From assembly GCF_945836005.1 (NCBI RefSeq), contig NZ_OX241534.1:248001-312000 (forward strand): DNA of 64,000 bases, written 5' to 3'. Below are positions 36,576-47,142 of the stretch, piece by piece. Position 1 is the first letter of the stretch; the number at the start of each line of letters is the position of its first letter. A model generated the notes under the pieces. It saw nothing but the letters and a program-made list of their open reading frames with translations, did no database searches and had not been told where the DNA came from. The stretch comes from Candidatus Nitrosacidococcus sp. I8. Its GTDB lineage: Bacteria > Pseudomonadota > Gammaproteobacteria > Nitrosococcales > Nitrosococcaceae. The position numbers were made by a program, and so were the translations under genes.

Positions 36576-37829
36576 ATGACTATCTATAGCTCATTATTTG
36601 TTGTCATTATTTGTATCATGTTAGGGGTAGAGTTATGGCTCGCCCGCCGTCAGTTTTATCATGTAGTAAATCATCGGGAGCAAGTACCCCAGCTTTTTGA
36701 AGAGCATATTTCCCTTGCAGAACATCAAAAGGCAGCCGATTATACGGTAGCTAAACTTAAAGTAAGCATGATTAATGGGGTTTTAGATGTGCTTATTGTT
36801 TTAGTTTGGACTTTAGGCGGGGGCTTAGAGTGGTTAGATCATTTTTGGCAAGCACGTGGGTGGGGAGAAATTTCCACAGGAGTTGCAGTACTCATTAGTT
36901 TTGGCTTAATCGGTACTTTAATAGATTTGCCCATCAGTATTTATCGTACCTTTGTTCTTGAGCAAAAATTTGGATTCAACCGAATGACTGCGGCAATATT
37001 TTTTCAAGATCTCATCAAGCAAAGCGTATTAATGCTTGCTATTGGTGTACCTGTGACGTTTGGTGCACTTTGGCTGATGGGGCATATGGGAGATCACTGG
37101 TGGCTTTATCTTTGGTTAGCTTGGCTTAGTTTTTCTTTACTCATGATGTGGGCTTATCCCGCATTTATTGCTCCATTTTTTAATAAATTTACTCCTTTGG
37201 AAGATGAAGAGCTTAGAAGTAGGGTGGAGGATTTACTTACTCGTTGTGGCTTTAAAAGCCAAGGGATTTTTATTATGGATGGCTCTCGTAGATCGGGGCA
37301 TGGTAATGCCTATTTTACTGGACTAGGAAGTAATAAACGGATTGTATTTTTCGATACTTTATTAGAATCTTTAACTCCTGAACAAATTGAAGCTGTACTT
37401 GCTCATGAGTTAGGACATTTTAAATGCCGCCATATTGTTAAAAATATAGTGGTAATGTCCTTACTTAGTTTAGGAGGATTAGCTCTATTAGGTTGGCTAA
37501 GCGATCAGCCTACTTTTTATCAGAGCTTAGGAATAAGTCATCCATCTACCTATATGGCACTGGTTTTATTTATGATTATTGTGCCTATCTTAAGCTTCTT
37601 TTTGCATCCTATATTGACTTATATGTCTCGTCGCTATGAGTTTGAAGCTGATGATTTTGCAGCAAAGACTGCCAATAGCCAAGACTTAGCACAAGCACTC
37701 GTAAAGCTCTATAAAGAAAACGCTAATACGCTGACACCTGATCCGATTCATTCAGCTATTTACGACTCTCATCCACCAGCCCCGATTCGTCTTGCTCATC
37801 TGCAGGCTTATGAAGTAAAAACTGCTTAA
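36576..37829 (+). CDS. M48A family membrane zinc metalloprotease (Ste24-like)
   Basis: The 417-residue protein has several membrane segments (about 1-18, 65-90, 100-120, 150-205, 290-315 and 325-355) and the zinc motif HELGHFKCRH near residues 279-288, with a third ligand in YEFEADDFAA near 355-364. This combination identifies the CAAX prenyl protease 1/Ste24-like branch of M48 peptidases. Bacterial members are thought to act in membrane-protein quality control since prenyl substrates are absent. It stands alone, divergent from orn, and is closed by a strong terminator. Confidence 0.9.
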   Translation: MTIYSSLFVVIICIMLGVELWLARRQFYHVVNHREQVPQLFEEHISLAEHQKAADYTVAKLKVSMINGVLDVLIVLVWTLGGGLEWLDHFWQARGWGEISTGVAVLISFGLIGTLIDLPISIYRTFVLEQKFGFNRMTAAIFFQDLIKQSVLMLAIGVPVTFGALWLMGHMGDHWWLYLWLAWLSFSLLMMWAYPAFIAPFFNKFTPLEDEELRSRVEDLLTRCGFKSQGIFIMDGSRRSGHGNAYFTGLGSNKRIVFFDTLLESLTPEQIEAVLAHELGHFKCRHIVKNIVVMSLLSLGGLALLGWLSDQPTFYQSLGISHPSTYMALVLFMIIVPILSFFLHPILTYMSRRYEFEADDFAAKTANSQDLAQALVKLYKENANTLTPDPIHSAIYDSHPPAPIRLAHLQAYEVKTA

Positions 37830-37855
37830 TAGATTCTGCCAGAAACATGGTAAAT

Positions 37856-37910
37856 AAAAAGAGCGATCTTTCTTTAGGCTAGTAAGCTAGAAAATTGCTC
37901 TTTTTATTTT
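37856..37910. terminator. long stem-loop with T-run after the M48 protease gene
   Basis: AAAAAGAGCGAT pairs with ATTGCTCTTTTT (one G-U wobble) around an inner TAGGCTAG...CTAG hairpin, followed by a T-rich stretch on the plus strand. The A-run on the other side makes it fit both the plus-strand protease gene and the convergent ada remnant. Confidence 0.8.
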
Positions 37911-37967
37911 CTTAGTAATTTTTTGTATTTTCTCATTACTAATAGATTTTCATTTATAATCATCGTT

Positions 37968-39030
37968 CTAAACTTGAGCTTCACGACGTAACAATTCACG
38001 CTTACGATCTATACCCCAACGATAGCCCGTAAGATCACCATTCAGTCGTATTACACGATGGCATGGAATAGCTATAGCAATGGTTTTTTGCGCAGGCATT
38101 AGCAACGGCACGTACTGCTTTGGGCAAACCAATACGTTTTGCAATCTCCGTATAACTAACAGTAGTACCTAAAGGAATCTTACGTAGGGCACTCCAGACA
38201 CGCTCCTGAAAGGCAGTACCTTGAATATCTAATGGTAGATGTAATCCAATTGAAGGTGCTTCAATAAACCCTACAACTTTGGCTACTAATTGCTCAAATT
38301 GGTTATCACAACCTATAATTTCAGCCTTAGGAAATTGATCTTGTAAATCGTACACAAGCGTATTTGGATCATCTCCTAGTAAAATAGTACAAATACCACG
38401 TTGACTCTGGGCTACTAGGATAGCTCCTAATGAACATTGCCCCACTGCAAAACGAATAATTACACCATTACCTCCCGCTCGATAGTCCCTTGGTCGCATT
38501 CCCAATAATCGATCTGAGAATTCATAGAATCGGCTATTAGAATTAAAACCTGCATTATAAATAGCATTCGTAATGGATGAGTTCGATCTACGGAGTTCTT
38601 TGCGTAGCTTGCTAGATCGATATGCTGAACTATACGCTTTAGGGGTTAGCCCAGTTTCAGTCTTGAATAAACGATGAAAATAATATGGGCTTAACCCTAT
38701 CCTAGCTGCCAACCTGTCTAGCTGAAGTGGTGTCTCTGATGTTTCGATGATACGGCAAGCACGAGCGATCAATACAGTGTGTTGCATAGTTGTTTTAATC
38801 TGATCACTATTAATACGGAGACTACAACGATAACCTGCCGCTTCAGCGGCTTCTGGGGTATTAAAAAATTCTACATTTTTACGCCTAGGTAGCCGTGCTG
38901 CCGAGCTTGGCTGACAATATACCCCTGTAGTACGCACTGCGTAAACAAAATGACCATCAGCGGCAGCGTCTCGTGTTTGTATAGCTGCCCAGCGTTCATC
39001 CTCAGTTTCATAAGCAATAGCCAACTTCAT
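37968..39030 (-). pseudogene. ada: Ada-type DNA repair/adaptive response regulator, frameshifted and with eroded zinc site
   Basis: Ada demethylates O6-methylguanine and methylphosphotriesters and activates the adaptive response. The frame from ATG 39030 has the N-terminal zinc domain, an AraC helix-turn-helix (LDRLAARIGLSPYYFHRLFK) and the methyltransferase domain to AVANACAKN. There the frame slips near 38081-38089: the required IAIAIPCHRVIRLNGDLTGY lies in another frame that ends at 37968. The length, 1 modulo 3, agrees with a -2 or +1 change. In the N-terminal domain Cys39 is kept, but the other three zinc cysteines are not in place (CQPSS, and RCSLRI instead of RPCxRC). Both active sites are therefore damaged. 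I preferred 39030 over the 39093 start because conserved sequence begins there. Confidence 0.85.
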
Positions 39031-39317
39031 TTCATCAGTCCTGTTATTGTTAATGACAAGAGCTAAAATAATGTGAAACTCAGTCGCAAGCACTCTGTTT
39101 CTTGCAATTAAATTTCTAAAACTATCGCTGTATTTTGAAAAATTAAATAAATTACCTATTTATTTAACAGTATATATAAAGCTGTTATTTACTATCTTTT
39201 AATTCTTTAGGAATAATTATTTCTAACACTTGTGACGTGTAAGCTGTTAACTCTGAAGAGCTTATAGGAGAGAATATAAGGAAATATATTTTTGGTAAGC
39301 GATAGAAAATAGGCAAA

Positions 39318-39343
39318 AATGCCAGCTTGAAATAGCTGGCATT
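39318..39343 (-). terminator. Rho-independent terminator after the SnoaL-like pseudogene
   Basis: A perfect 9-bp stem AATGCCAGC/GCTGGCATT with an 8-base loop is followed on the minus strand by TTTTTG. It lies 20 bases beyond the stop at 39364. The remaining part of the 333-base gap up to the start of ada (39031-39317) is AT-rich and holds nothing else that I can identify apart from the likely ada promoter region. Confidence 0.75.
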
Positions 39344-39363
39344 CTTTTAATATTCTAAGTAAT

Positions 39364-39826
39364 TTATGAAATTTTTTGTTCTGGTGTGATCAGACTAAGT
39401 TGAGTAAGTGCAGTCACTCCATCATCATAGCCAATTTCTTCTAGAATTTGACCATTAACTACTTTCAATACTGAAGTACCACTGAAATGCATTTTGCGAC
39501 CAGTTGCAGTAGGCAATCCACCAACGGTAAAATCAGAAAACTCGGGACCTGTATGAGTGCCACCACCTTCCCATTGACCCACTACATAATCTCCTTCTGC
39601 AATTAAATTAGCCGTGCACCAAAAATTGAGATCAGGGAATGCAGCACGAAAGTCAGTTATAAAGGCTTTTATAGGTTCACGACCACGGCAAGGATAATGC
39701 AGTGAATACTTACTTAGCATATCAGGTGCGGCAATCTCATCTAATAACTGCAATATTAAAATTTACACCCTAGAATTCGGTAAACCAGCGACTGACAATA
39801 GCTTTATTTTGCTCTTCTTTACTCAT
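39364..39826 (-). pseudogene. SnoaL-like ester cyclase/NTF2-fold protein, nonsense plus frameshift
   Basis: From an ATG at 39826 the frame reads MSKEEQNKAIVSRWFTEF and hits TAG at 39770-39772 (codon 19), where family members typically have Trp (WFTEFWG). An extra base about 30 bases later moves the frame (the expected AVIDEIA becomes QLLDEIA). The body then continues open: LSKYSLHYPCRGREPIKAFI, AEGDYVVGQWEGGGTHTG, GRKMHFSGTSVLKVV and IGYDDGV, all typical of the SnoaL-like polyketide cyclase group. The total length of 1 modulo 3 supports a single inserted base. The gene is probably dead. It lies next to the ada remnant, suggesting a decaying segment. Confidence 0.85.
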
Positions 39827-40067
39827 TTAAAAAATCCTCATGAACATTAACATTTTTATCCAGATCATTAAAATTAATTAACTATCTAAACAAAAATATA
39901 TATACCTAGTTGCTGTTTAACACTCCGATTCTTGCTGTTTATATCAGCTTAAAAATTTAGAATGAACATTAAAAGAGCATTTTTTGCTACAAAAAGATTC
40001 TGGCTTCAAAAGACACTCCTAGCCCCTGATTAAGGACTAGAATTATTTGTTTAATAAGTATTAAGTA

Positions 40068-41042
<975 letters not shown>

Positions 41043-41153
41043 TTAAGGTTTTTTATTTTTCTATAGCTATAATGATATTAATAGCCAGATTTTAATTATA
41101 TTCAGAATACGGTATTAAGGGTGTACATAGTAGAAAAGATTAAATTCAAGTTA

Positions 41154-41181
41154 TTGTGTAACAAACTGAGATTGCTATAAT
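41154..41181 (+). promoter_or_regulatory. sigma-70-like promoter in the trxB-ftsK intergenic region
   Basis: TTGTGT (41154-41159) and a perfect TATAAT (41176-41181) are separated by 16 bases. A transcript from here would start near 41188 and leave about 260 bases of leader before ftsK. The whole gap 41043-41447 contains no open frame worth calling; it holds this promoter and the hairpins listed next. Confidence 0.5.
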
Positions 41182-41190
41182 AAACAATTA

Positions 41191-41245
41191 GGTTCAGATG
41201 AACCCCCATAGCTATTTTATGGTCTCTAAATATGAGAGATTTTAA
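41191..41245 (+). other. run of three small stem-loops in the ftsK leader (possible RNA element)
   Basis: Three consecutive hairpins follow the predicted transcription start: GGTTC/GAACC (41191-41204), CCATA/TATGG (41206-41222) and TCTCT/AGAGA (41223-41239), the last followed by TTTTAATT. They could form a short transcript that ends early, or a structured leader. The stems are only five base pairs each, so this may be chance in an AT-rich region. Confidence 0.3.
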
Positions 41246-41447
41246 TTCCTATCTTATTTGGCTATATATAGCCCACATTCTAAAACAAGGTGAAATTCTT
41301 GACTAGTTCTCTTGAATTTACTTTATTTTGATTTAAATTTTTTATTTATTTAGGTATCTAAAATAAATGTAAAAAAGTAAATTTATTAAAGTTTGAATAG
41401 CTAGAAACAATAAGTGTTGCTTTATATAAAAATAGGTTGTTTTTGTT

Positions 41448-44400
41448 ATGGCTCAAGCCTCTACCATCACCAAGCGTTCTAGAAATCGTATACCTATCAG
41501 TTTGCATATTAATCATCGGGTTAAAGAGGGGATATTTATTGCCTCTCTTGCAATAGCTGCTTATCTCTTTATTTGTTTACTCACCTACACACCCAGCGAT
41601 CCTAGTTGGTCTCATACGGGAAACGCCGAACAAAGTGCTCATAATAGTGGAGGAAAAGTAGGAGCATGGCTAGCAGACCTTCTTTATTATTTAATGGGAC
41701 ATCCTGCCTATTTGCTACCCATGGCAATGACATATACTGGGCTTTTCGCATTAAGTAAACGTAAAGTTTGCCAAAAAAAATACCTCATCTACTCTTGGTT
41801 ATTTAGAGTTATAGGATTTATTTTAACTCTAGGGGCCATATCTGGTTTAGCTGCTCAGTATTTTTCAAATATTCCTGCTGGATCCTTACCTAATGTAGAA
41901 GGGGGATTATTAGGTGTTACGCTTCAGCATAGCCTAGATTCTATAGTTGGTTTTTTAGGCACAACGGTAATTCTATTAGGATTCTTTTTTACTGGAATTA
42001 GCTGGTTTATTCCATTTTCTTGGCTTCAAGTAATGGATAAAACTGGCGGTTTTATTCTTAAAACTATAGAAAATAAGCATAAATTTTTTCCAGAAAAAAT
42101 GGAGAGTGTTAAAAAAATAACGCATAGAACTCAGCTATTCAAAATACCTATTTTTGAATCTCCTGAGAAAGTACTTAGTAATAAAGATCGCATTGAACCT
42201 ACCTTAGACGGAGAAAATCAAGCAGCCATAAACACTAATATAGGTCAAGGGTTAAATACGACTGCCGAAAGTAAAAATCAATCTCCACCTGCTAAGGTTA
42301 GTATTTCTTCCAATTCTAATACAAGAGAAAATTCCCAAGCAGAGACAGCTACACTGATATCAGATCCTCCAATAACTTCTGAGGATCATTCTATAAAAAC
42401 AGATAGCGATCCATCATCTCAGCAAGTAGCAAATCCCTCTCTCTCTGAAGGAATAGGAGATCGAGAGAATATAGATTCAGTGAATCAAATATCTACAGAA
42501 GATATAAATATACAGAATCAATCTGAATTAGAAACGTATGAGCATAAAAACGCAACAAATTCCGCAAATATAAATACAGGGGGGATACCCTATACTGATA
42601 GGCTGACTAGTACTAGGTTTAAATTTAATCCAAATTTAGGAATCAACAGCAATACCATACAAAAACCAATACCTAATAATCACCCTGTTAAAGAGGTACC
42701 CTCTCAAAACCGGAATACTCTCCCTACCCATACAAATGTAATCCAACAGCGATCAATAGAATCAGGCCAACCTCACACTTTACAGCAAAATCAAAGAATT
42801 ACGGCAGTGGGCTTAAAGGCAAACAATAGTAATTCTACTAACGAAATATCATCTCATTTTCAGGAGATTATCTCATCCAACACTGATATATCTAGGCACA
42901 AACCACGTGAATCAGTTCAATCACAACAAGTTCAAAGACCAATCTCAACTGGGTTAGGGGTAAATAATGGTAATCCATTTAGAGCAATATCTCTTCAAAA
43001 TAAAAAAATTACTCCTACTTCCCATGAAGATATAATCCGAAATCAGCCTATAGAATCAACTCAACCTCCGCAACAAAACCAAAGATCTACAGTAGTAGAG
43101 TTAAAGGTAAATAGTAGTAATTCTCTTAATGAAACAGTGCCTCATATTCAGGAAAATCCATTAGACTCACACTTAAAAGAAACAGCAGTAGAAGTAGTAA
43201 ATTTTCAGTCGAAGTTTAAGAGGCAGGACCAAAATTCTGGGGTATCTTTTTCTTTATCTAACTTAAATAATACGTTACCTCCTTTATCTTTATTAGATAA
43301 ACCCTCTGCTTCACAAAAAGGATATTCCGAGGAAGAGCTTGAAGTACTTTCTCGCCAAGTAGAGGAGAATTTAAGTGATTTTGGGGTTGAAGTACAAGTA
43401 GTTGATGCATATCCAGGACCAGTAATTACTAGTTTTGAATTACAACCTGCTCCAGGAGTAAAAGTCAGCAGAATTTCAGGGCTGGCTAAAGATTTAGCTC
43501 GTGCCCTTTCAGTACTTAGTGTTCGTGTAGTAGAAGTTGTACCTGGAAAACCGGTAGTAGGTTTAGAAATCCCTAATGAAGTCCGAGAAATTGTCTATCT
43601 CTCTGAAGTTTTATCTTGTATTGATTCTAGTATTCGGGAAGGCTCTTTAACCCTTGCCCTAGGGAAAGATATTACTGGAAATCCAGTCACAGTGGATCTT
43701 ACTAAAATGCCCCATTTATTAGTAGCAGGAACTACAGGATCTGGAAAATCAGTGGCAATTAATACCATGATTTTAAGCCTGATCTATAGGATGACACCTG
43801 ATATGGTACGGCTTATTCTCATTGATCCTAAAATGCTAGAACTCTCAGTCTACGAGGGTATTCCCCATCTGCTTGCACCTGTTGTGATTGACATGAGTGA
43901 GGCAGGAAATGCACTGCGTTGGTGTGTTACTGAAATGGAGCGTCGTTACCGCCTTATGGCAGCACTAGGTGTGCGTAACTTAGCAGGGTTTAACCATAAA
44001 GTAAAAAGTGCTATTCAAGCTAACCAACCTTTAGCAAACCCTTTACATCCATCACATCTAAATAGCAATGATGGGGCTCCATTACTTGAACCATTACCAA
44101 TGATCGTCGTAGTTATTGATGAACTTGCAGATATGATGATGGTTGTAGGTAAAAAAGTAGAGGAGTCTATTGCACGATTAGCCCAAAAAGCACGAGCTGC
44201 TGGAATTCACTTAATTTTAGCAACCCAAAGACCCTCTGTAGATGTTATCACTGGGTTAATTAAAGCTAATATTCCTACTCGTATTGCATTTCAAGTTTCA
44301 TCTAGAATTGATTCTAGAACAATCCTTGATCAAACAGGAGCTGAACAACTTTTAGGTCAAGGGGATATGCTTTATCTCCCCCCAGGTACAGCGGTGCCAG

Positions 44401-44753
44401 AACGAATACATGGTGCATTTGTTGATGATCACGAAATACATGAAGTAGTTGGATTTATAAAACAACAAGGCACACCTAAATATATAGAAGAAATTACCCA
44501 AGGAGTCCCAGAATTTAGAGAGGGTAGTTCCGGAGCAAATGGTAGTGATTCTGAAGATGATCCCCTCTATGATGAAGCAGTACGCATAGTAACTGAAACC
44601 CAGCGAGCTTCAGTTTCAGGGGTACAAAGAAGGTTAAGGATTGGGTATAATCGGGCAGCTCGGCTAGTTGAAACAATGGAGCAAACTGGAATTGTAGGTC
44701 CAATGCAAGCAAATGGTAATCGAGAAGTGCTTGCTCCTCCTCCACCGGAATAA
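41448..44753 (+). CDS. ftsK: DNA translocase FtsK
   Basis: FtsK anchors at the septum and pumps DNA to finish chromosome segregation and activate XerCD. The 1101-residue protein has four N-terminal membrane segments (within about 28-200), a long Ser/Asn/Gln-rich linker (about 220-600), and the RecA-like motor with Walker A GTTGSGKS near 761-768 and Walker [14 protein letters not shown] near 885-897. The C-terminal DNA-binding gamma domain begins near residue 1036 (DEAVRIV...[21 protein letters not shown]). The linker contains three imperfect 48-49 residue repeats (432-480, 481-528 and 529 to about 577). It runs into lolA with an 11-base gap. Confidence 0.96.
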   Translation: MAQASTITKRSRNRIPISLHINHRVKEGIFIASLAIAAYLFICLLTYTPSDPSWSHTGNAEQSAHNSGGKVGAWLADLLYYLMGHPAYLLPMAMTYTGLFALSKRKVCQKKYLIYSWLFRVIGFILTLGAISGLAAQYFSNIPAGSLPNVEGGLLGVTLQHSLDSIVGFLGTTVILLGFFFTGISWFIPFSWLQVMDKTGGFILKTIENKHKFFPEKMESVKKITHRTQLFKIPIFESPEKVLSNKDRIEPTLDGENQAAINTNIGQGLNTTAESKNQSPPAKVSISSNSNTRENSQAETATLISDPPITSEDHSIKTDSDPSSQQVANPSLSEGIGDRENIDSVNQISTEDINIQNQSELETYEHKNATNSANINTGGIPYTDRLTSTRFKFNPNLGINSNTIQKPIPNNHPVKEVPSQNRNTLPTHTNVIQQRSIESGQPHTLQQNQRITAVGLKANNSNSTNEISSHFQEIISSNTDISRHKPRESVQSQQVQRPISTGLGVNNGNPFRAISLQNKKITPTSHEDIIRNQPIESTQPPQQNQRSTVVELKVNSSNSLNETVPHIQENPLDSHLKETAVEVVNFQSKFKRQDQNSGVSFSLSNLNNTLPPLSLLDKPSASQKGYSEEELEVLSRQVEENLSDFGVEVQVVDAYPGPVITSFELQPAPGVKVSRISGLAKDLARALSVLSVRVVEVVPGKPVVGLEIPNEVREIVYLSEVLSCIDSSIREGSLTLALGKDITGNPVTVDLTKMPHLLVAGTTGSGKSVAINTMILSLIYRMTPDMVRLILIDPKMLELSVYEGIPHLLAPVVIDMSEAGNALRWCVTEMERRYRLMAALGVRNLAGFNHKVKSAIQANQPLANPLHPSHLNSNDGAPLLEPLPMIVVVIDELADMMMVVGKKVEESIARLAQKARAAGIHLILATQRPSVDVITGLIKANIPTRIAFQVSSRIDSRTILDQTGAEQLLGQGDMLYLPPGTAVPERIHGAFVDDHEIHEVVGFIKQQGTPKYIEEITQGVPEFREGSSGANGSDSEDDPLYDEAVRIVTETQRASVSGVQRRLRIGYNRAARLVETMEQTGIVGPMQANGNREVLAPPPPE

Positions 44754-44764
44754 TTTTTATTCAA

Positions 44765-45415
44765 ATGCATATTAAAAAATTACAGTTATCTAAGCAAAAT
44801 CTAGTTATTATTTTGCTTATTGGCATAACTATGCTGCCTATTAGGGCGATGGCTGCAGATCCAAAAAGAAACTTAGAATCTTTTTTAACAAAAACCCAAA
44901 CCCTTGTTGCAGAATTCAATCAAACTGTATTAAATGAGGAAGAGGAGGTTATAGAAAAAAGCCAAGGAGTTTTTTCTCTACAACGACCAGGAAAATTCCG
45001 TTGGGATTATAAAGAACCATCTACACAGCTTATCATAGCAGATGGAAGTAAAATTTGGTTTTACGATAGAGAGTTAGAACAAGTCACCGTAAAAAGTCTA
45101 AATCAAGCTTTAGGAGATGCACCTGCGCTTTTACTGGCAGGAAATGAATTACCAGAAAATGAATATCAAGTTAATGCGCTTCCTTCTGAAGATAATCTAG
45201 CTTGGATAGAGATCATTCCTCAAAATCAAGAAAGTGCCTTTAAGCGGTTATTATTAGGATTTCAAAGAAAAAATTTACGGGAAATGAAGCTCTATGATAA
45301 CTTAAACCAAGTGACTCAACTCTATTTTTATAATATAAAAATAGGTCTCTCATTCGAGGATGGTACATTTAGCTTTACTCCTCCAGAAGAAGCAGATGTA
45401 ATTTATGACGAGTAA
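44765..45415 (+). CDS. lolA: outer-membrane lipoprotein carrier protein LolA
   Basis: LolA is the periplasmic chaperone that carries lipoproteins from LolCDE to LolB. The 216-residue product has a signal peptide ending near AMA (residue 30), then FLTKTQTLVAEFNQTVL, SQGVFSLQRPGKFRWDYKEP near 67-86 (the conserved R-P-x-x-F-R-W patch that lines the lipid-binding cavity) and IWFYDRELEQVTVK. The start lies 11 bases after ftsK, which is the usual gammaproteobacterial order. The gene is intact. Confidence 0.95.
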   Translation: MHIKKLQLSKQNLVIILLIGITMLPIRAMAADPKRNLESFLTKTQTLVAEFNQTVLNEEEEVIEKSQGVFSLQRPGKFRWDYKEPSTQLIIADGSKIWFYDRELEQVTVKSLNQALGDAPALLLAGNELPENEYQVNALPSEDNLAWIEIIPQNQESAFKRLLLGFQRKNLREMKLYDNLNQVTQLYFYNIKIGLSFEDGTFSFTPPEEADVIYDE

Positions 45416-45479
45416 AAATTTTTTTAAGCTAGAAAATAGATTATCTCTAATTCTACTATTCATATTGCAACCCTAGATA

Positions 45480-45725
45480 GTGATAAAAAGAATTTTACTA
45501 GTCCTAATTAATATCTATCGGTATGCAATTAGCCCTTTTATTGGTAATCATTGTCGATACTACCCTTCTTGCTCTGAATATACTCTAGAGGCAATTCTAC
45601 GCTACGGTGGGTTTTATGGAAGCTGGCTAGGGTTAAAACGTATTTTACGCTGCCACCCCTTTCATCCAGGTGGTCTTGATCCGGTACCTGATGTAAAAAA
45701 ATATCCATTTTCTTCTCATGAGTAA
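45480..45725 (+). CDS. yidD: membrane protein insertion efficiency factor YidD
   Basis: YidD is a small membrane-associated protein linked to YidC-dependent insertion. The 81-residue product shows the hallmark sequence: [20 protein letters not shown] near residues 12-31, followed by SEYTLEAI and [20 protein letters not shown] near 51-70. It starts with GTG at 45480. It usually sits in the rnpA-yidC cluster; here it is next to lolA and an M23-domain gene, so it has been relocated or is a separate copy. Confidence 0.93.
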   Translation: MIKRILLVLINIYRYAISPFIGNHCRYYPSCSEYTLEAILRYGGFYGSWLGLKRILRCHPFHPGGLDPVPDVKKYPFSSHE

Positions 45726-45730
45726 AAATA

Positions 45731-46555
45731 GTGTTTTCTCACTTACTTAGAATATTTTTAATTTGGGGGTTATCACTCCAACTAGGATGGGCAGTTGAGT
45801 TAAAAGGATCTTTAACCCAAGGGGGGCTGATAATAGGGCACACAGAGTCTAATGCACAAGTATTTCTTGATAATCAACCCATACAAATATCAGAAAATGG
45901 GCTATTTCTACTTGGATTTGGTCGTGATGCAAAGCAAGATATAGTACTTAAAATAATTTTACCTGACGGTACAAAAGAAATTAAAAAGCTTAATATTATC
46001 CAGCGAGAATATAAGATTCAGCGAATTAATGGAATTTCTGAAAGCAAAGTAACCCCCAATAATAATCATCTCTCCCGCATTCAAGAAGAGGCAGCACTTG
46101 TAAGAAAAGCAAGAACAACCAATGACCATCGTACTGATTTTTTAACTGGATTTATTTGGCCTGCCAAAGGATCTATTACCGGTGTTTATGGTAGTCAGAG
46201 AATTTTAAACGGTAAACCTAAAACACCCCACTATGGAGTAGATATTGCTGCTCCTGCAGGTACTTTAGTAAAGGCACCTGCAGCTGGGATAGTCACTCTA
46301 GCTCATCCGAATATGTTTCTATCCGGAGGAACACTTATTCTTGATCATGGCTATGGATTATCTTCTGCATTTTTGCATTTACAGCAGATCTTAGTAAAAA
46401 AAGGAAATCGGATAGAACAGGGTGCACCTATTGCTAAAATAGGTACTACAGGGAGAGTTACGGGAGCTCATTTAGACTGGAGAATTAACTTATTTCAAAC
46501 CCGTCTTGACCCGCAGTTTTTAGTTCCACCTATGGGGGAAATAAATAAAAAATAA
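45731..46555 (+). CDS. M23 (LytM) family peptidoglycan endopeptidase
   Basis: The 274-residue protein starts with GTG and has a signal peptide ending near WAV (about residue 21). An N-terminal beta-rich region (about 22-95) is followed by a LytM domain (about 145-265). Its zinc and catalytic residues are in place: HYGVDIAAPAGT near 167-178 (H and D), AFLHLQ near 212-217 and the final HLDWRI near 241-246. It should cleave peptide cross-links in peptidoglycan, or act as an amidase regulator if inactive, but the residues look intact. It follows yidD by five bases. Confidence 0.88.
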   Translation: MFSHLLRIFLIWGLSLQLGWAVELKGSLTQGGLIIGHTESNAQVFLDNQPIQISENGLFLLGFGRDAKQDIVLKIILPDGTKEIKKLNIIQREYKIQRINGISESKVTPNNNHLSRIQEEAALVRKARTTNDHRTDFLTGFIWPAKGSITGVYGSQRILNGKPKTPHYGVDIAAPAGTLVKAPAAGIVTLAHPNMFLSGGTLILDHGYGLSSAFLHLQQILVKKGNRIEQGAPIAKIGTTGRVTGAHLDWRINLFQTRLDPQFLVPPMGEINKK

Positions 46556-46566
46556 ATTTTCTTTTT

Positions 46567-47133
46567 GTGAAAAATAATGTGGTAAATAAAAATCGACCCG
46601 ATCCAAAAATAATAACTACTGAGACCATCGCTAAAACAAGGCTTTTTCACGTAGAGCGTGTTAATTTGCATTTTTCAAATGGAGTAGAAACTTATTATGA
46701 GCGACTTAAAGGCAGTCCTCGTAGTGCCGTTTTAATTGTTCCTATGTTGGATCGAAAAACCGTATTACTCATTCGAGAATACGCAGTAGGTACTGAACGC
46801 TATGAACTTGCCTTACCCAAAGGGCATGTTGAAGCAGAAGAAGATTTACTCGCTGCAGCAAACCGAGAAATTATGGAAGAAGTAGGCTATGGTGCTCACC
46901 GACTTACTTATTTAACTTCTTTTACTTTAGCCCCTGGTTATATGAGCCATCATATTCACGTAGTTTTAGCAGAAGATTTATACGAAGAGCACCGTGATGG
47001 AGATGAACCTGAAGAAATTGAAGTAGTTCCTTGGAAATTATCAAAATTAACTGATTTGATTGAAAGGCAAGATTGTACTGAAGCACGTAGTATTGCAGCC
47101 TTGTTTATGATTAAAGAAAGATTCAATAAATAA
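46567..47133 (+). CDS. nudE: Nudix hydrolase, ADP compounds hydrolase NudE type
   Basis: NudE hydrolyses ADP-ribose, NADH and diadenosine polyphosphates. The 188-residue protein starts with GTG (46567) and contains the Nudix box, GHVEAEEDLLAAANREIMEEVG at about residues 82-103, matching GX5EX7REUXEEXGU. The preceding AVGTERYELALPKG and the following LTSFTLAPGYMSHHIHVVLA are also typical of NudE. It is next to cysQ, and nudE-cysQ pairing is common in gammaproteobacteria. The gene is intact. Confidence 0.9.
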   Translation: MKNNVVNKNRPDPKIITTETIAKTRLFHVERVNLHFSNGVETYYERLKGSPRSAVLIVPMLDRKTVLLIREYAVGTERYELALPKGHVEAEEDLLAAANREIMEEVGYGAHRLTYLTSFTLAPGYMSHHIHVVLAEDLYEEHRDGDEPEEIEVVPWKLSKLTDLIERQDCTEARSIAALFMIKERFNK

Positions 47134-47142
47134 TAAATTATT

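Noticed and set aside
12870-39826. Three internal stops (in HAF copy A, DUF559 and SnoaL-like genes) are all TAG, which might suggest stop-codon read-through or reassignment of TAG.
   Set aside because: TAG is used as the ordinary stop of intact genes here (gmhB, plsC, pstC), and each of the HAF and SnoaL genes also carries frameshifts, so plain decay is the simpler explanation.
40010-40040. CTAG...CTAG stem after trxB as a terminator.
   Set aside because: The stem has a mismatch and no T-run follows on the minus strand.
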